Positions 1 to 7,611 of a stretch of 43,689 bases of DNA are shown here, piece after piece. The stretch's first letter is position 1. Each line of letters opens with the position of its first letter. Source of the stretch: Collinsella sp. BA40 (GTDB lineage: Bacteria; Actinomycetota; Coriobacteriia; Coriobacteriales; Coriobacteriaceae); the NCBI RefSeq assembly GCF_008014645.1, contig NZ_VOWY01000009.1, forward strand, positions 1 through 43,689, written 5' to 3'. The notes under the pieces are model-generated. The model saw only the letters and a list, made by a program, of their open reading frames with translations. It did no database searches and was not told the origin of the DNA. The position numbers were made by a program, and so were the translations under genes.

Positions 1-1361
1 GCGGCAGCCGGTCCAGCGGCGCGCGAGGTCGGCGCAGCCGGGCCGGCCGCATTCCGGACCGATGCCGCGCCGGCCGGTCGGCCGGCAGCCACCGCGGGCC
101 CCCGTCCCGCCATGGCAGCGGGCGCGGCCCCCGCACCCGCAGCGGGAGCAGCGCCGGGCATCGACGCCATGGGGGCGGCCGCAACGCCGGACGCCACCTG
201 GGCCTCGAGCCGAGCCAGACGCTCGGCCAGCGCCTCCAGCGTGAGGTCGGCCTCGGGACGCGCCAGACGCGTGCACGCGACCTCCAGCACCAAACGCGTA
301 TCGCTCGCGTTCCTCATCTCCAGCGCGGCGTCGTCGAGCGCCGTGAGGGTGCGCGCCACGCGGTCGGCGCTCTCGAACAGCCCCGCCTCGGCAACGAGCT
401 CCTCGACCTCGTCGGGCGTGCCGTCGATCACCCCGGACGCACCGCCAACCAGGCGCGCCGCATACACGTCGCGCAGGTGCGCCACCAGGTCGCGCGTGAG
501 CTCCATGAGGTCTTTGCCATCTTCCACCTGCGTGCGGATGAGCCCGAACAGCCCCACCACATCGCGCTTGGCAATCGCGCGGGCGAACTCGGCCAGCACG
601 GTCGATGCCACCTCGCCCAGCAGCGAGCGCGCATCGTCCGCTGCAACCGACCCGTTGCCGAAGACCGACAGCTGCTCGAGCGTCGACAGCGCATCGCGCA
701 TGCCGCCGCGCGCATGCCGCGCCACGATCTCGAGCGCCTCGTCGTCGTACGAGAAGCCTTCCTGCTCGCAGATGAAGCGCATGCGGCCCACGATATCCTC
801 GTTGGAGATGCGGTGGAAATCGAAGCGCTGGCATCGCGACAGGATGGTCTCGGGCAGCTTCTGCGGATCGGTGGTGCACAGGACGAACACCACGTGGCTC
901 GGCGGCTCCTCAAGCGTTTTGAGCAGGGCGTTGAACGCCTGCGTGGTAAGCATGTGGACCTCGTCGACGATGTAGACCTTGTACGCGCCGCGTACCGGCG
1001 CGAAGTTCACGGAGTTGATGATCTCCTCGCGCACGTTGTCCACGCCCGTGCGCGACGCGGCGTCGAGCTCGTACACATCCGGATGCGTGCCGGCGGCGAT
1101 GGCCTCGCACTCGGGGCAGCTACCGCAGGCCATGCAGCCCGACGCGCCCGTGGCGCGCGCGGCCTCGGCCCCCTCGCACAGCAGCGCCTTGGACAGGATG
1201 CGCGCCATGGTGGTCTTGCCCGTTCCGCGCGGCCCGCAGAACAGGTAGGCATGGCCCAAGCGCCCCTCGGACACCGCGTGCTCGAGGGTCGCCACGATAT
1301 GCTGCTGGCCCACCACGCTCTCGAAGGTGAGCGGGCGATATTTCCTGTAAAGCGACTCCAT
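1..1361 (-). CDS. dnaX: DNA polymerase III subunit gamma/tau (partial, C-terminus outside window)
   Basis: This is the clamp-loader ATPase subunit of the replicative polymerase. The reading frame starts at the ATG at 1361, behind a GAGGAAGAGG-type ribosome site, and stays open to the left edge of the window, giving about 453 codons. It begins MESLYRKYRPLTFESVVGQQ, the classic DnaX start. A P-loop GPRGTGKTT lies near residues 40-48, followed by a zinc-binding segment CMACGSCPEC, then VDEVHML (Walker B), LLKTLEEPP and an SRC sensor motif. The region near the window edge is Ala/Pro/Gly-rich, typical of the tau linker. The true C-terminus lies beyond base 1. Identification is secure; the end is not seen. 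Confidence 0.95.
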   Translation of the reverse strand, partial: MESLYRKYRPLTFESVVGQQHIVATLEHAVSEGRLGHAYLFCGPRGTGKTTMARILSKALLCEGAEAARATGASGCMACGSCPECEAIAAGTHPDVYELDAASRTGVDNVREEIINSVNFAPVRGAYKVYIVDEVHMLTTQAFNALLKTLEEPPSHVVFVLCTTDPQKLPETILSRCQRFDFHRISNEDIVGRMRFICEQEGFSYDDEALEIVARHARGGMRDALSTLEQLSVFGNGSVAADDARSLLGEVASTVLAEFARAIAKRDVVGLFGLIRTQVEDGKDLMELTRDLVAHLRDVYAARLVGGASGVIDGTPDEVEELVAEAGLFESADRVARTLTALDDAALEMRNASDTRLVLEVACTRLARPEADLTLEALAERLARLEAQVASGVAAAPMASMPGAAPAAGAGAAPAAMAGRGPAVAAGRPAGAASVRNAAGPAAPTSRAAGPAA

Positions 1362-1461
1362 GGGACCTCTTCCTCATCCGCTGGACAAAGCGTGCGGGCG
1401 CACCGATGGCGCGCACGCGACGCCCTTCGCGCCGCTCCGCGCAAGCGATGGGCGCCCCACC

Positions 1462-1467
1462 ATAATA
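1462..1467 (-). promoter_or_regulatory. possible -10 element for dnaX
   Basis: On the minus strand this reads TATTAT preceded by GG, about 100 bases before the dnaX start in an otherwise very GC-rich stretch. No good -35 hexamer is visible, so this is only a candidate. Confidence 0.25.
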
Positions 1468-1515
1468 CCGTGCGGGCTGCGGCGCGCACCCGCCGCGACA
1501 CCGAGCATCTTGGAA

Positions 1516-1752
1516 CTACAGACCGTAGTCGCGCAGACGCCGGTCCATCTCTCGAAGCGTTGCCCGCATGGCAAAGAGCTGCTGGTAGGTTGCGCTTTTT
1601 GTCTTCCCGGCATCGCGCAAGCCGGCCATGCGGTCGCCGACTTGCGCAAGGTCGCGGCGCACATCCTGCGCGAACGCCTCGAACGCCGCAAGCCGCTCCG
1701 CTGCGACCCCCGCATCCGAAGCGCGCCCGTCGCCAGCACCGTTTTCGCTCAT
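1516..1752 (-). CDS. small charged coiled-coil-like protein, unknown function
   Basis: I do not recognise a family. The 78-residue product starts at an ATG behind AGGGAGGT with good spacing, which supports a real gene. It is rich in Ala, Arg, Asp and Glu with heptad-like spacing of hydrophobics (AFEAFAQDVRRDLAQVGDRM), has no cysteines and no signal peptide, and ends RRLRDYGL. It is probably a soluble alpha-helical protein. It lies about 150 bases upstream of dnaX on the same strand and may be cotranscribed with it. A link to DnaX function is only positional. Confidence 0.6.
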   Translation of the reverse strand: MSENGAGDGRASDAGVAAERLAAFEAFAQDVRRDLAQVGDRMAGLRDAGKTKSATYQQLFAMRATLREMDRRLRDYGL

Positions 1753-1799
1753 TTTGACCTCCCTGGACGCAATGACCCCATGGAGAACGCCCGGTCATT

Positions 1800-1924
1800 G
1801 CGCAAATGTACGATTTTTTCCGACAGCCCAAAGTATCCAACAGTTTACACGCGATTTACCTGCGGTTTCTTCAGCGAAAAATGCCGTGTATCCAGCACCT
1901 CCAAATATTTTCGTACATTTGCGC
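1800..1924. repeat. element bounded by a perfect 14-bp inverted repeat
   Basis: The arm GCGCAAATGTACGA at 1800-1813 is repeated exactly in inverse at 1911-1924. The 125-bp segment between is much more AT-rich than its surroundings, and an inner pair (ACACG/CGTGT) nests inside it. The shape recalls a very small non-autonomous element or a pair of operator half-sites. No target-site duplication is visible at the edges, and no open frame inside is convincing. Confidence 0.5.
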
Positions 1925-1935
1925 GCTTTTGCGCC

Positions 1936-2125
1936 GGCAGCCCCCGCCCGGCCGCGCCATGCACGCCTCGCGGCCGATTTCAGCCGAGCGCCCGGCCCGG
2001 CCGACCACCCCGCCCGGCCCCGCAGCCCTCCCGGCAGCCCCCGCCCGGCCGCGCCGGCCCTCCCAGCAGCCACCCCGCCCGGCCGCGCCGGCAACTCGCC
2101 CGGCCGCGCCGGCCCTCCCCGCTAG
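1936..2125. repeat. GC-rich degenerate direct repeats
   Basis: A 23-base block beginning GGCAGCCCCCGCC at 1936-1958 is repeated exactly at 2033-2055. The core CCGCCCGGCCGCGCC recurs again around 2074 and, in shortened form, around 2097. The stretch is almost pure G+C and lies between the AT-rich inverted-repeat element and the kinase promoter. No gene is supported here: the long plus-strand frame crossing it has no start signal before 2197. Confidence 0.5.
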
Positions 2126-2139
2126 CGGAGGCGGGGTGG

Positions 2140-2145
2140 TACACT
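2140..2145 (+). promoter_or_regulatory. candidate -10 element (TACACT) of the cell-wall signalling operon
   Basis: TACACT followed by TA sits about 50 bases before the kinase start, directly after a G-rich run. The same TACACTTA string precedes the gene at 31381 and pyrE (minus strand). No -35 hexamer is recognisable. The call rests on position and on recurrence. Confidence 0.4.
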
Positions 2146-2196
2146 TATTCGAACCATGCCTTTACATGCACCTCAAACACCCTAGAAAGGCATCGC

Positions 2197-4047
2197 ATGC
2201 CCCTGTTTTCCCAACAGCGCACGCACGCGGCGGGCGCGCCCCTGGCATCGCCCGCGCCTGCCGGAGCCGCTGCATCCCACCTGCTCAAGCGCTACCGACC
2301 GCTCGAAACCCGCGCGGCCGGCGGGTTTGGCACCGTGGAGATCTGCCTCGATTCGCGTCTGCAGCGCCGCGTGGCCATCAAGCGCATCCCGCTGGGCTCG
2401 CCAAACAACCGGGCCGCCGTCGAGGCCATCGCCGCCGCCCTGCGCGAAGCGCGCACCATGAGCCTGCTGCAGCACCCCAACATCGTCTCGGTGATCGACT
2501 TCACCTACGACACCGGCTACGCCTACCTGGTCATGGAGTACGTCGACGGCGTGACCCTCGAGGAGTTCCTCACCGCCGTCGACGGGCACTCCCTCACCTT
2601 CGACGAGGCCGCCTGCATAGCCGATGCGCTGGTCCAGGCGCTGGACTGCGCGCATGCCAACGGCGCGCTGCACCTCGACATCAAGCCCGCCAACGTGCTC
2701 ATCGACCGCAGCGGTCACGTCACGCTCACGGACTTCGGCATGGCCAAGCTCACCAGCGCCGCGGGGTTCGGCGGCGCGCGCGGGGGCACCATCGGCTATA
2801 TGCCGCCCGAGCAGCTGCGCAGCGATCGCGTCGACCGCCGCAGCGACATCTTCTCGCTCGCCTGCGTCCTGTACGAGTCGCTCTGCGGCTTCGCGCCCTT
2901 CGTGGCAGCCACCCCCATCGACTCCATGACCCTCATCAACGAGGGCGTCACCCCGCCCGACCAGCTGCTGCGCCGCATGCCCGAAGCGTCCAACGAGGCG
3001 CTGCTCTGCGCGCTCGATCCCGACATCAACAACCGCATGCGCACGGTGGCCGACTTCGGCGCGCGCTTCCTCGCGAACCTGGGCGACCCCCGCGAGGGGC
3101 AGCGCAGCCTCGCCGCCATGATCGAGCAGATCACCTCCTACGAAAACGACGCCTCCGAGCCCGAGCCCGACGAGCCCGATGAGCCCACCTGGGTCTACGA
3201 CCCCGTCGAGGGCCACCTGGGCAGCCGCACCCCGCTCGCGCGCCGGCGCACCGCGGCCGCGATCGCGGGCGTCTCGGTCGTCATCGCCACGTTCTCGGTG
3301 CTCGAAACCATCGGCGTCGCCAGTCCCTTCGCGCGCCTCGTGGCCGCGCTGGCCGTGGGCGCCGCCGCGGCGACGGCCCCGCAGATCGGGTCGGCGCTCG
3401 CCTTCACCGGCCTGCTCTTCATGGTGCTCGACGCCACGCCGCTTGTCGCCGCGCTGCCGGCGTGCATGATCTTCGTGGCGCTCACCGGCTCCTGGTGGAT
3501 CGTATGGGGCCGCTCCTACCCGGCCGCGTCGTCGATCCTCGTGGCCCTGCTCGCCACGGCGCTCGCGCTGCGCGACCCGGTGCTGCTGGCGCCCGCCGTG
3601 GCCGCCGCAGCCGGCTACCTGCTGCCGCCCGTCGTATGCGCCGCCACCGTCCCGCTGGGCGTCGGCGTGGCGGCGACGTCCCTCGCGGCACAGGCCGCCG
3701 GCGGCTTCCTCGACGCGGGCACCGCCGTCCGGGCGCTGCTCGCCCCCGAGGCCCTGGCGGGCATCGCAGGCGCCACCGCGCTCGCCGTCATCGTCTCCTT
3801 CCTGCTGGAACGTGCCTGGGCGGGCTACCAGGAGACGTCCTCGGCCCTTGGATACGCCGCCGCCTGCGCGTCGGCCCTGGTTCTTTCGGCGGCCGCGCTG
3901 TGTCTTGCACACCCTATGGAAATTACCAGCCCGTCCGTCGTGCAGCTCGCAACAGGGGCGGCCGTGGCCGCCCTATCCTCTATAATCGTTGGGATATGCG
4001 TATTTTCGCTTGGATACAGAAAAGACCCGGAAGGTGATCGCTCGTGA
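2197..4047 (+). CDS. Ser/Thr protein kinase with polytopic membrane C-terminus
   Basis: This is a eukaryotic-type (Hanks) kinase of 616 residues. The ATG at 2197 is chosen because AGAAAGG lies 6 bases upstream; the frame is open far upstream but without a signal. The nucleotide loop is AAGGFGTV (residues 40-47, first Gly replaced by Ala), the VAIK lysine is 62 and the helix-C Glu about 84. The catalytic loop HLDIKPAN is at 159-166, so the usual HRD arginine is Leu (a non-RD kinase). DFG is at 179-181, followed by GTIGYMPPEQL. After about residue 350 come roughly ten hydrophobic segments in place of the usual single span and extracellular sensor. It heads the operon and overlaps fhaA by 4 bp. 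It may occupy the role of PknA, which is otherwise missing from the conserved actinobacterial order. Confidence 0.88.
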   Translation: MPLFSQQRTHAAGAPLASPAPAGAAASHLLKRYRPLETRAAGGFGTVEICLDSRLQRRVAIKRIPLGSPNNRAAVEAIAAALREARTMSLLQHPNIVSVIDFTYDTGYAYLVMEYVDGVTLEEFLTAVDGHSLTFDEAACIADALVQALDCAHANGALHLDIKPANVLIDRSGHVTLTDFGMAKLTSAAGFGGARGGTIGYMPPEQLRSDRVDRRSDIFSLACVLYESLCGFAPFVAATPIDSMTLINEGVTPPDQLLRRMPEASNEALLCALDPDINNRMRTVADFGARFLANLGDPREGQRSLAAMIEQITSYENDASEPEPDEPDEPTWVYDPVEGHLGSRTPLARRRTAAAIAGVSVVIATFSVLETIGVASPFARLVAALAVGAAAATAPQIGSALAFTGLLFMVLDATPLVAALPACMIFVALTGSWWIVWGRSYPAASSILVALLATALALRDPVLLAPAVAAAAGYLLPPVVCAATVPLGVGVAATSLAAQAAGGFLDAGTAVRALLAPEALAGIAGATALAVIVSFLLERAWAGYQETSSALGYAAACASALVLSAAALCLAHPMEITSPSVVQLATGAAVAALSSIIVGICVFSLGYRKDPEGDRS

Positions 4048-5039
4048 ACTTCCTGAACATCTTTGAAGACCGCGTCGCCGGCATCTTCGGCGCCACCCGC
4101 GCCCCCTTCTCCTTTAAGAAGCTCGCCAAGCAGGCAGCCCATGAGATGGAGGACCAGACGCTCGTCATCAACGGTGTGAACACCGCCCCGGCGCTCTACA
4201 CCATCCTCATCGCCAACGACGACGACCCCCTCATGGCGCCGTTCTACCCGCAGCTCTCGCGCGAGGTGAGCGAGCTCGTCAAGGCACAGGCCGAGAAGAA
4301 GCACTACGTCTTCGTGGGCGAGCCGTTGGTCCGCTTCATGATCGACCCCTCGCTCAAGAGCGGCCGCTTCTCGGTGTTCGCCGAAAACGTCGACGCCCCC
4401 ACCCTGGGCCGTCTCTACGAGGAGGAGCGCGCCTACCAGGCAGGCCTCTCGGCCAAGAGCGCCCAGCAGCCCTACCCCGCGCCCGCGCCCGCACCCGCGT
4501 CCGCCGCAGGCCCCGTAGCCGCCCCCGCGGCCGCTCCCGCCGCAGACGACCCGTTCAACGGCGCAGACCCGCTGGCCCCGGCCGACCCGTTCGCCCCCAA
4601 CCTGCCCGATCCCGCCGCGCCCATCCCCGTGCCGCAGACCTTGAGCCGCGAGGCCCTGGCCGGCCTGGGCGGAGCCGCGGCCACCGGCGGGGCCCTGGGC
4701 GCCGCCGCGGGCGTAGCCGCCAGCATGTCGACGCCGCGCCCCCAGCAGGTCGCGCAGGCACGCGCGCAGCTGGTCGACGTGGTGACGGGCGACGTCCTCG
4801 ACGTGACGGGCAACCGCTGCGTCGTGGGCCGCGAGCGCGCCGCGGCCGACGTGGTCCTGCGCGACCCCAACGTCAGCCGCCGCCACGCCCAGCTCACCTT
4901 CACCGGCGCCGATTGGTCCATCGAGGACCTCAACTCCACCAACGGCACCCTGGTGAACAACCGCCGCATCACCCGCTGCCCCCTGCGCAGCGGCGACCTG
5001 CTCACCTTCGGCCTGAGCACCTTCGAATTTAGGGGCTAA
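4044..5039 (+). CDS. fhaA: FHA domain protein FhaA (DUF3662 plus FHA)
   Basis: A phosphothreonine-binding adaptor of 331 residues. It starts at a GTG that overlaps the kinase stop (GTGA), behind GGAAGGTGAT, which suggests translational coupling. The N-terminal ~115 residues (MNFLNIFEDRVAGIFGATRA, then MIDPSLKSGRFSVF) match the DUF3662 domain of actinobacterial FhaA. An Ala/Pro-rich linker follows to about residue 240. The C-terminal FHA domain has VVGRERAAADVVLRDPNVSRRH and LNSTNGTLVNN, with the binding residues in place. In mycobacteria FhaA binds phosphorylated partners in cell-wall synthesis such as MviN. The same role here is inferred from domain order and operon. Confidence 0.9.
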   Translation: MNFLNIFEDRVAGIFGATRAPFSFKKLAKQAAHEMEDQTLVINGVNTAPALYTILIANDDDPLMAPFYPQLSREVSELVKAQAEKKHYVFVGEPLVRFMIDPSLKSGRFSVFAENVDAPTLGRLYEEERAYQAGLSAKSAQQPYPAPAPAPASAAGPVAAPAAAPAADDPFNGADPLAPADPFAPNLPDPAAPIPVPQTLSREALAGLGGAAATGGALGAAAGVAASMSTPRPQQVAQARAQLVDVVTGDVLDVTGNRCVVGRERAAADVVLRDPNVSRRHAQLTFTGADWSIEDLNSTNGTLVNNRRITRCPLRSGDLLTFGLSTFEFRG

Positions 5040-5044
5040 TCACC

Positions 5045-5458
5045 ATGATCGACCTCATCCTCTTCGCCGGACGCATCATCCTGGTCGTCCTGCTCTATAT
5101 CTTCCTGTTCGCCGTCATGAAGACCGGCGTCGGCCTCGTGCGCGGCCAGCGCCGCGACTCGGCGATCTGGACCATCGACGTCGACAAGGGCCCCCGCGGC
5201 ATCCGCGGCATCCATGTCGACATGCTGGGCCCGGTCATCGTAGGCCGCTCCCCCAGCTCCGATATCTGCATCAACGAGCCGTTCGTCTCGGCCAGCCATG
5301 CACGCTTCTCGCTGCAGGGCCCCGCCCTGGTGATCGAGGACCTCAACTCGCTCAACGGCACCCTGGTCAACGGCCGCCAGCTCATCGAGCCCGCCACGCT
5401 GCGCGAGGGTGACGAGGTCCAGATCGGCGACGTCGTTATGAAGGTGAATCGCCGATGA
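5045..5458 (+). CDS. fhaB: membrane-anchored FHA domain protein FhaB
   Basis: A 137-residue protein with one N-terminal membrane segment (LILFAGRIILVVLLYIFLFAV) followed by a cytoplasmic FHA domain (VGRSPSSDICINEPFVSASHARFSL, residues about 62-87, then LNSLNGTLVNGRQL). This is the architecture of mycobacterial FhaB/FipA, a division-associated phosphothreonine reader. It sits 5 bases after fhaA and overlaps the phosphatase gene by 4 bp (ATGA). Confidence 0.88.
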   Translation: MIDLILFAGRIILVVLLYIFLFAVMKTGVGLVRGQRRDSAIWTIDVDKGPRGIRGIHVDMLGPVIVGRSPSSDICINEPFVSASHARFSLQGPALVIEDLNSLNGTLVNGRQLIEPATLREGDEVQIGDVVMKVNRR

Positions 5459-7611
5459 CAGACGATAGCGCCCGCACGCGCGCCGAGCTCTCTCAGGCAG
5501 ACCATCCCCGGGATGCGCGCCGCGCGCCCGAGGATGAGCCCGGCTCGATGCGACCATCGGGGCCGGCCCATGCCGATCCGAACGGCCCGACCATCCCCTC
5601 AACCGAAGAAACCGAAGACGCGACGCTCTTCGGCATGGCCGGCACCGCGCCGGCTTCGTCGTTTGCGGGCGATGCGGCGGCCGAGCCGACCGCATCGCCC
5701 GAAGCCGCCGTCGACGCGCCCGCCGCGAACGCCCCAAAGCAGGCGGAAGCCGTCGAGCTCCTCGCGCCCGATCCGGCCCTGGTGCCCGAGCTTCCGCAGG
5801 ACGAGCCCGCCCCGGAGGAGTCGGCGCGCCCCGATACCACAGCCGACCTCGAGGAAGCCGCCGCCCGCTACGCTGCGCAGCAAGCCGAGGCCGAGGCCGC
5901 GGGCGCCGCATCCGCAGCGACCGACGGCACGCCCCGACCCGACACAACGGCCGACCTGGAAGAGGCGGCCGCCCGCTACGCCGCGCAACAAGCGGCCGCG
6001 CAGGCCGAAGCCGAGGCGGATGACCCCGTGACGGAGCCCGAGGCCGAGGCGCCCCGGCCCGACACCACCGCCGACCTTGAAGAAGCCGCTGCCCGCTACG
6101 CCGCCCAACAGGCGGCGGCGCAGGCCGAAGCCGCGGCGGCGGGCGAGGACACGACCCATGCGGTCCCCGCGTTCCTCGCCGCGGCATCCACGGGACACGG
6201 CGCCGCGTCCCCCCATCCCGCTGCCGCCCCCGACGGCGCGGAGCGGGTCATCTCCCCCGAGGACACCGCCGAGATCGACGTGGCCGCCGTCGAGTCCAAG
6301 CTCAGCGACCCCGGCTCGACGCAGAGCTTCGCTCCCGTCACCGACGACCTCATCGATACCGCATCCACCTACGACGCCGGCACCACCATGCAGCTGCGCT
6401 GGGGCGCCCGCTCCGACGTGGGCTGCGTGCGCTCGCATAACGAGGACTCCTACCTGGTGCAGTCGCCGCTGTTCTGCGTGTGCGACGGCATGGGCGGCCA
6501 CGCCGCCGGCGAGGTAGCGAGCTCGCTCGCGGTCGAGACCATCGCCAAGACCGCGCCGCATAGCGCCGACCCCGCCCTGCTGGGATCGGCCATCGAGGCC
6601 GCCAACGCCGCCATCATCGAGGCGGCCGTCAACGGCCTGGGCAAACCCGGCATGGGCTGCACGGCCACCGCCGCCTACATCGAGGGCGGCACCGTGGCCA
6701 TCGCCCATGTGGGAGATTCGCGCGCCTACCTGCTGCACGAGGGATCGCTCATCCGCGTCACCCGCGACCATTCCTACGTCGAGGAGCTCGTGGACGCCGG
6801 CGAGATCACGGCAGACGAGGCCCGCGTGCACCCCAACCGCTCGGTCATCACCCGCGCGCTGGGGTCCGATCCCGCCATGTACGCCGACCACTTCGCCCTC
6901 AACATCGAGGAGGGCGATCGCCTCATCCTGTGCTCGGACGGCCTGTCCAGCATGGTGTCCGACGGCGAGATAGAGGTTATCGCCACCCAGTCCTCCACCG
7001 CGCAGATCTGCACCGACAACCTCGTCGACGCGGCGCTCGCTGCCGGCGGCGGCGACAACGTCACCGTCATCGTGGTGGACCTGGTGGACGACGGGAAGCT
7101 CCGCGCCATCGCGCGCAAGCGCAAGCGCAACGCCATCCTGTCGCTCGTCGCGGTGCTCTCCGTGATCGCGCTCGGCGGCCTCATCACGCTCTTCTCCATC
7201 TCGAACTCGGTGTACCTGGGCGTGAAGGACGACGCGGTGGCCATATACAAGGGCACGCCCCACTCGTTCATGGGCATCGAGCTCAACTGGCTCGAAGACG
7301 AGACGTCCGTGATGCTCTCCGACCTGCCCGAGGACACCCGGCACCGCCTGGAAGAGGGCATCCCCCAGGCCAGCGTCGAGGAGGCCACCGAAACGGTGTC
7401 GAAGTATCGCAAGCAGATCAGCGACGAGCAGCTGCAGCAGGCCGAGATGGCCAACGCCGTGCGCTCGGGCGCGGATCCGGCGGCCATGATCGGCCCCGTA
7501 TCCGACCCCGCCGACCCCGCGGCGCCCGGCGCCGCAGACGCCGGCGCTTCCGTATCCGACCCCGCAGCCGTAGACCCGGCCGCCCAACCTACCGGAGGTG
7601 ACGCCCAGTGA
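5455..7611 (+). CDS. pstP: PP2C-family Ser/Thr phosphatase with long repeat-containing N-terminus
   Basis: This phosphatase opposes the operon's kinases. The 718-residue product has a PP2C domain at about 313-555, with RWGARSDVGCVRSHNEDS, the metal-binding DGMGG (D344), GDSRAYL, CSDGLSSMV and GGGDNVTV. One membrane span follows near 561-583, then an external tail of about 130 residues rich in Ala, Asp and Pro. Unlike usual PstP, which begins close to the catalytic domain, it carries about 310 extra N-terminal residues of low complexity. These include three copies of a 19-residue unit beginning RPDTTADLEEAAARY (residues about 125, 161 and 201). A further acidic motif, EETEDATLF, lies near residue 51. 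These Thr-centred acidic motifs could be docking sites for the FHA proteins (inference). The start overlaps fhaB by 4 bp. Confidence 0.9.
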   Translation: MTDDSARTRAELSQADHPRDARRAPEDEPGSMRPSGPAHADPNGPTIPSTEETEDATLFGMAGTAPASSFAGDAAAEPTASPEAAVDAPAANAPKQAEAVELLAPDPALVPELPQDEPAPEESARPDTTADLEEAAARYAAQQAEAEAAGAASAATDGTPRPDTTADLEEAAARYAAQQAAAQAEAEADDPVTEPEAEAPRPDTTADLEEAAARYAAQQAAAQAEAAAAGEDTTHAVPAFLAAASTGHGAASPHPAAAPDGAERVISPEDTAEIDVAAVESKLSDPGSTQSFAPVTDDLIDTASTYDAGTTMQLRWGARSDVGCVRSHNEDSYLVQSPLFCVCDGMGGHAAGEVASSLAVETIAKTAPHSADPALLGSAIEAANAAIIEAAVNGLGKPGMGCTATAAYIEGGTVAIAHVGDSRAYLLHEGSLIRVTRDHSYVEELVDAGEITADEARVHPNRSVITRALGSDPAMYADHFALNIEEGDRLILCSDGLSSMVSDGEIEVIATQSSTAQICTDNLVDAALAAGGGDNVTVIVVDLVDDGKLRAIARKRKRNAILSLVAVLSVIALGGLITLFSISNSVYLGVKDDAVAIYKGTPHSFMGIELNWLEDETSVMLSDLPEDTRHRLEEGIPQASVEEATETVSKYRKQISDEQLQQAEMANAVRSGADPAAMIGPVSDPADPAAPGAADAGASVSDPAAVDPAAQPTGGDAQ

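Noticed and set aside
1362-1515. Small SRP RNA or tRNA next to dnaX, as seen in other bacteria
   Set aside because: No SRP Alu/S-domain core motif and no cloverleaf could be found on either strand.
1360-2196. N-terminal extension of the kinase frame back to 1360
   Set aside because: It crosses the small minus-strand gene, the inverted-repeat element and low-complexity repeats. The start at 2197 has the ribosome site and a normal kinase N-terminus.
2182-3912. 576-codon minus-strand open frame opposite the first kinase
   Set aside because: It is a shadow of the kinase gene with a Gly/Arg/Val-rich, motif-free translation.
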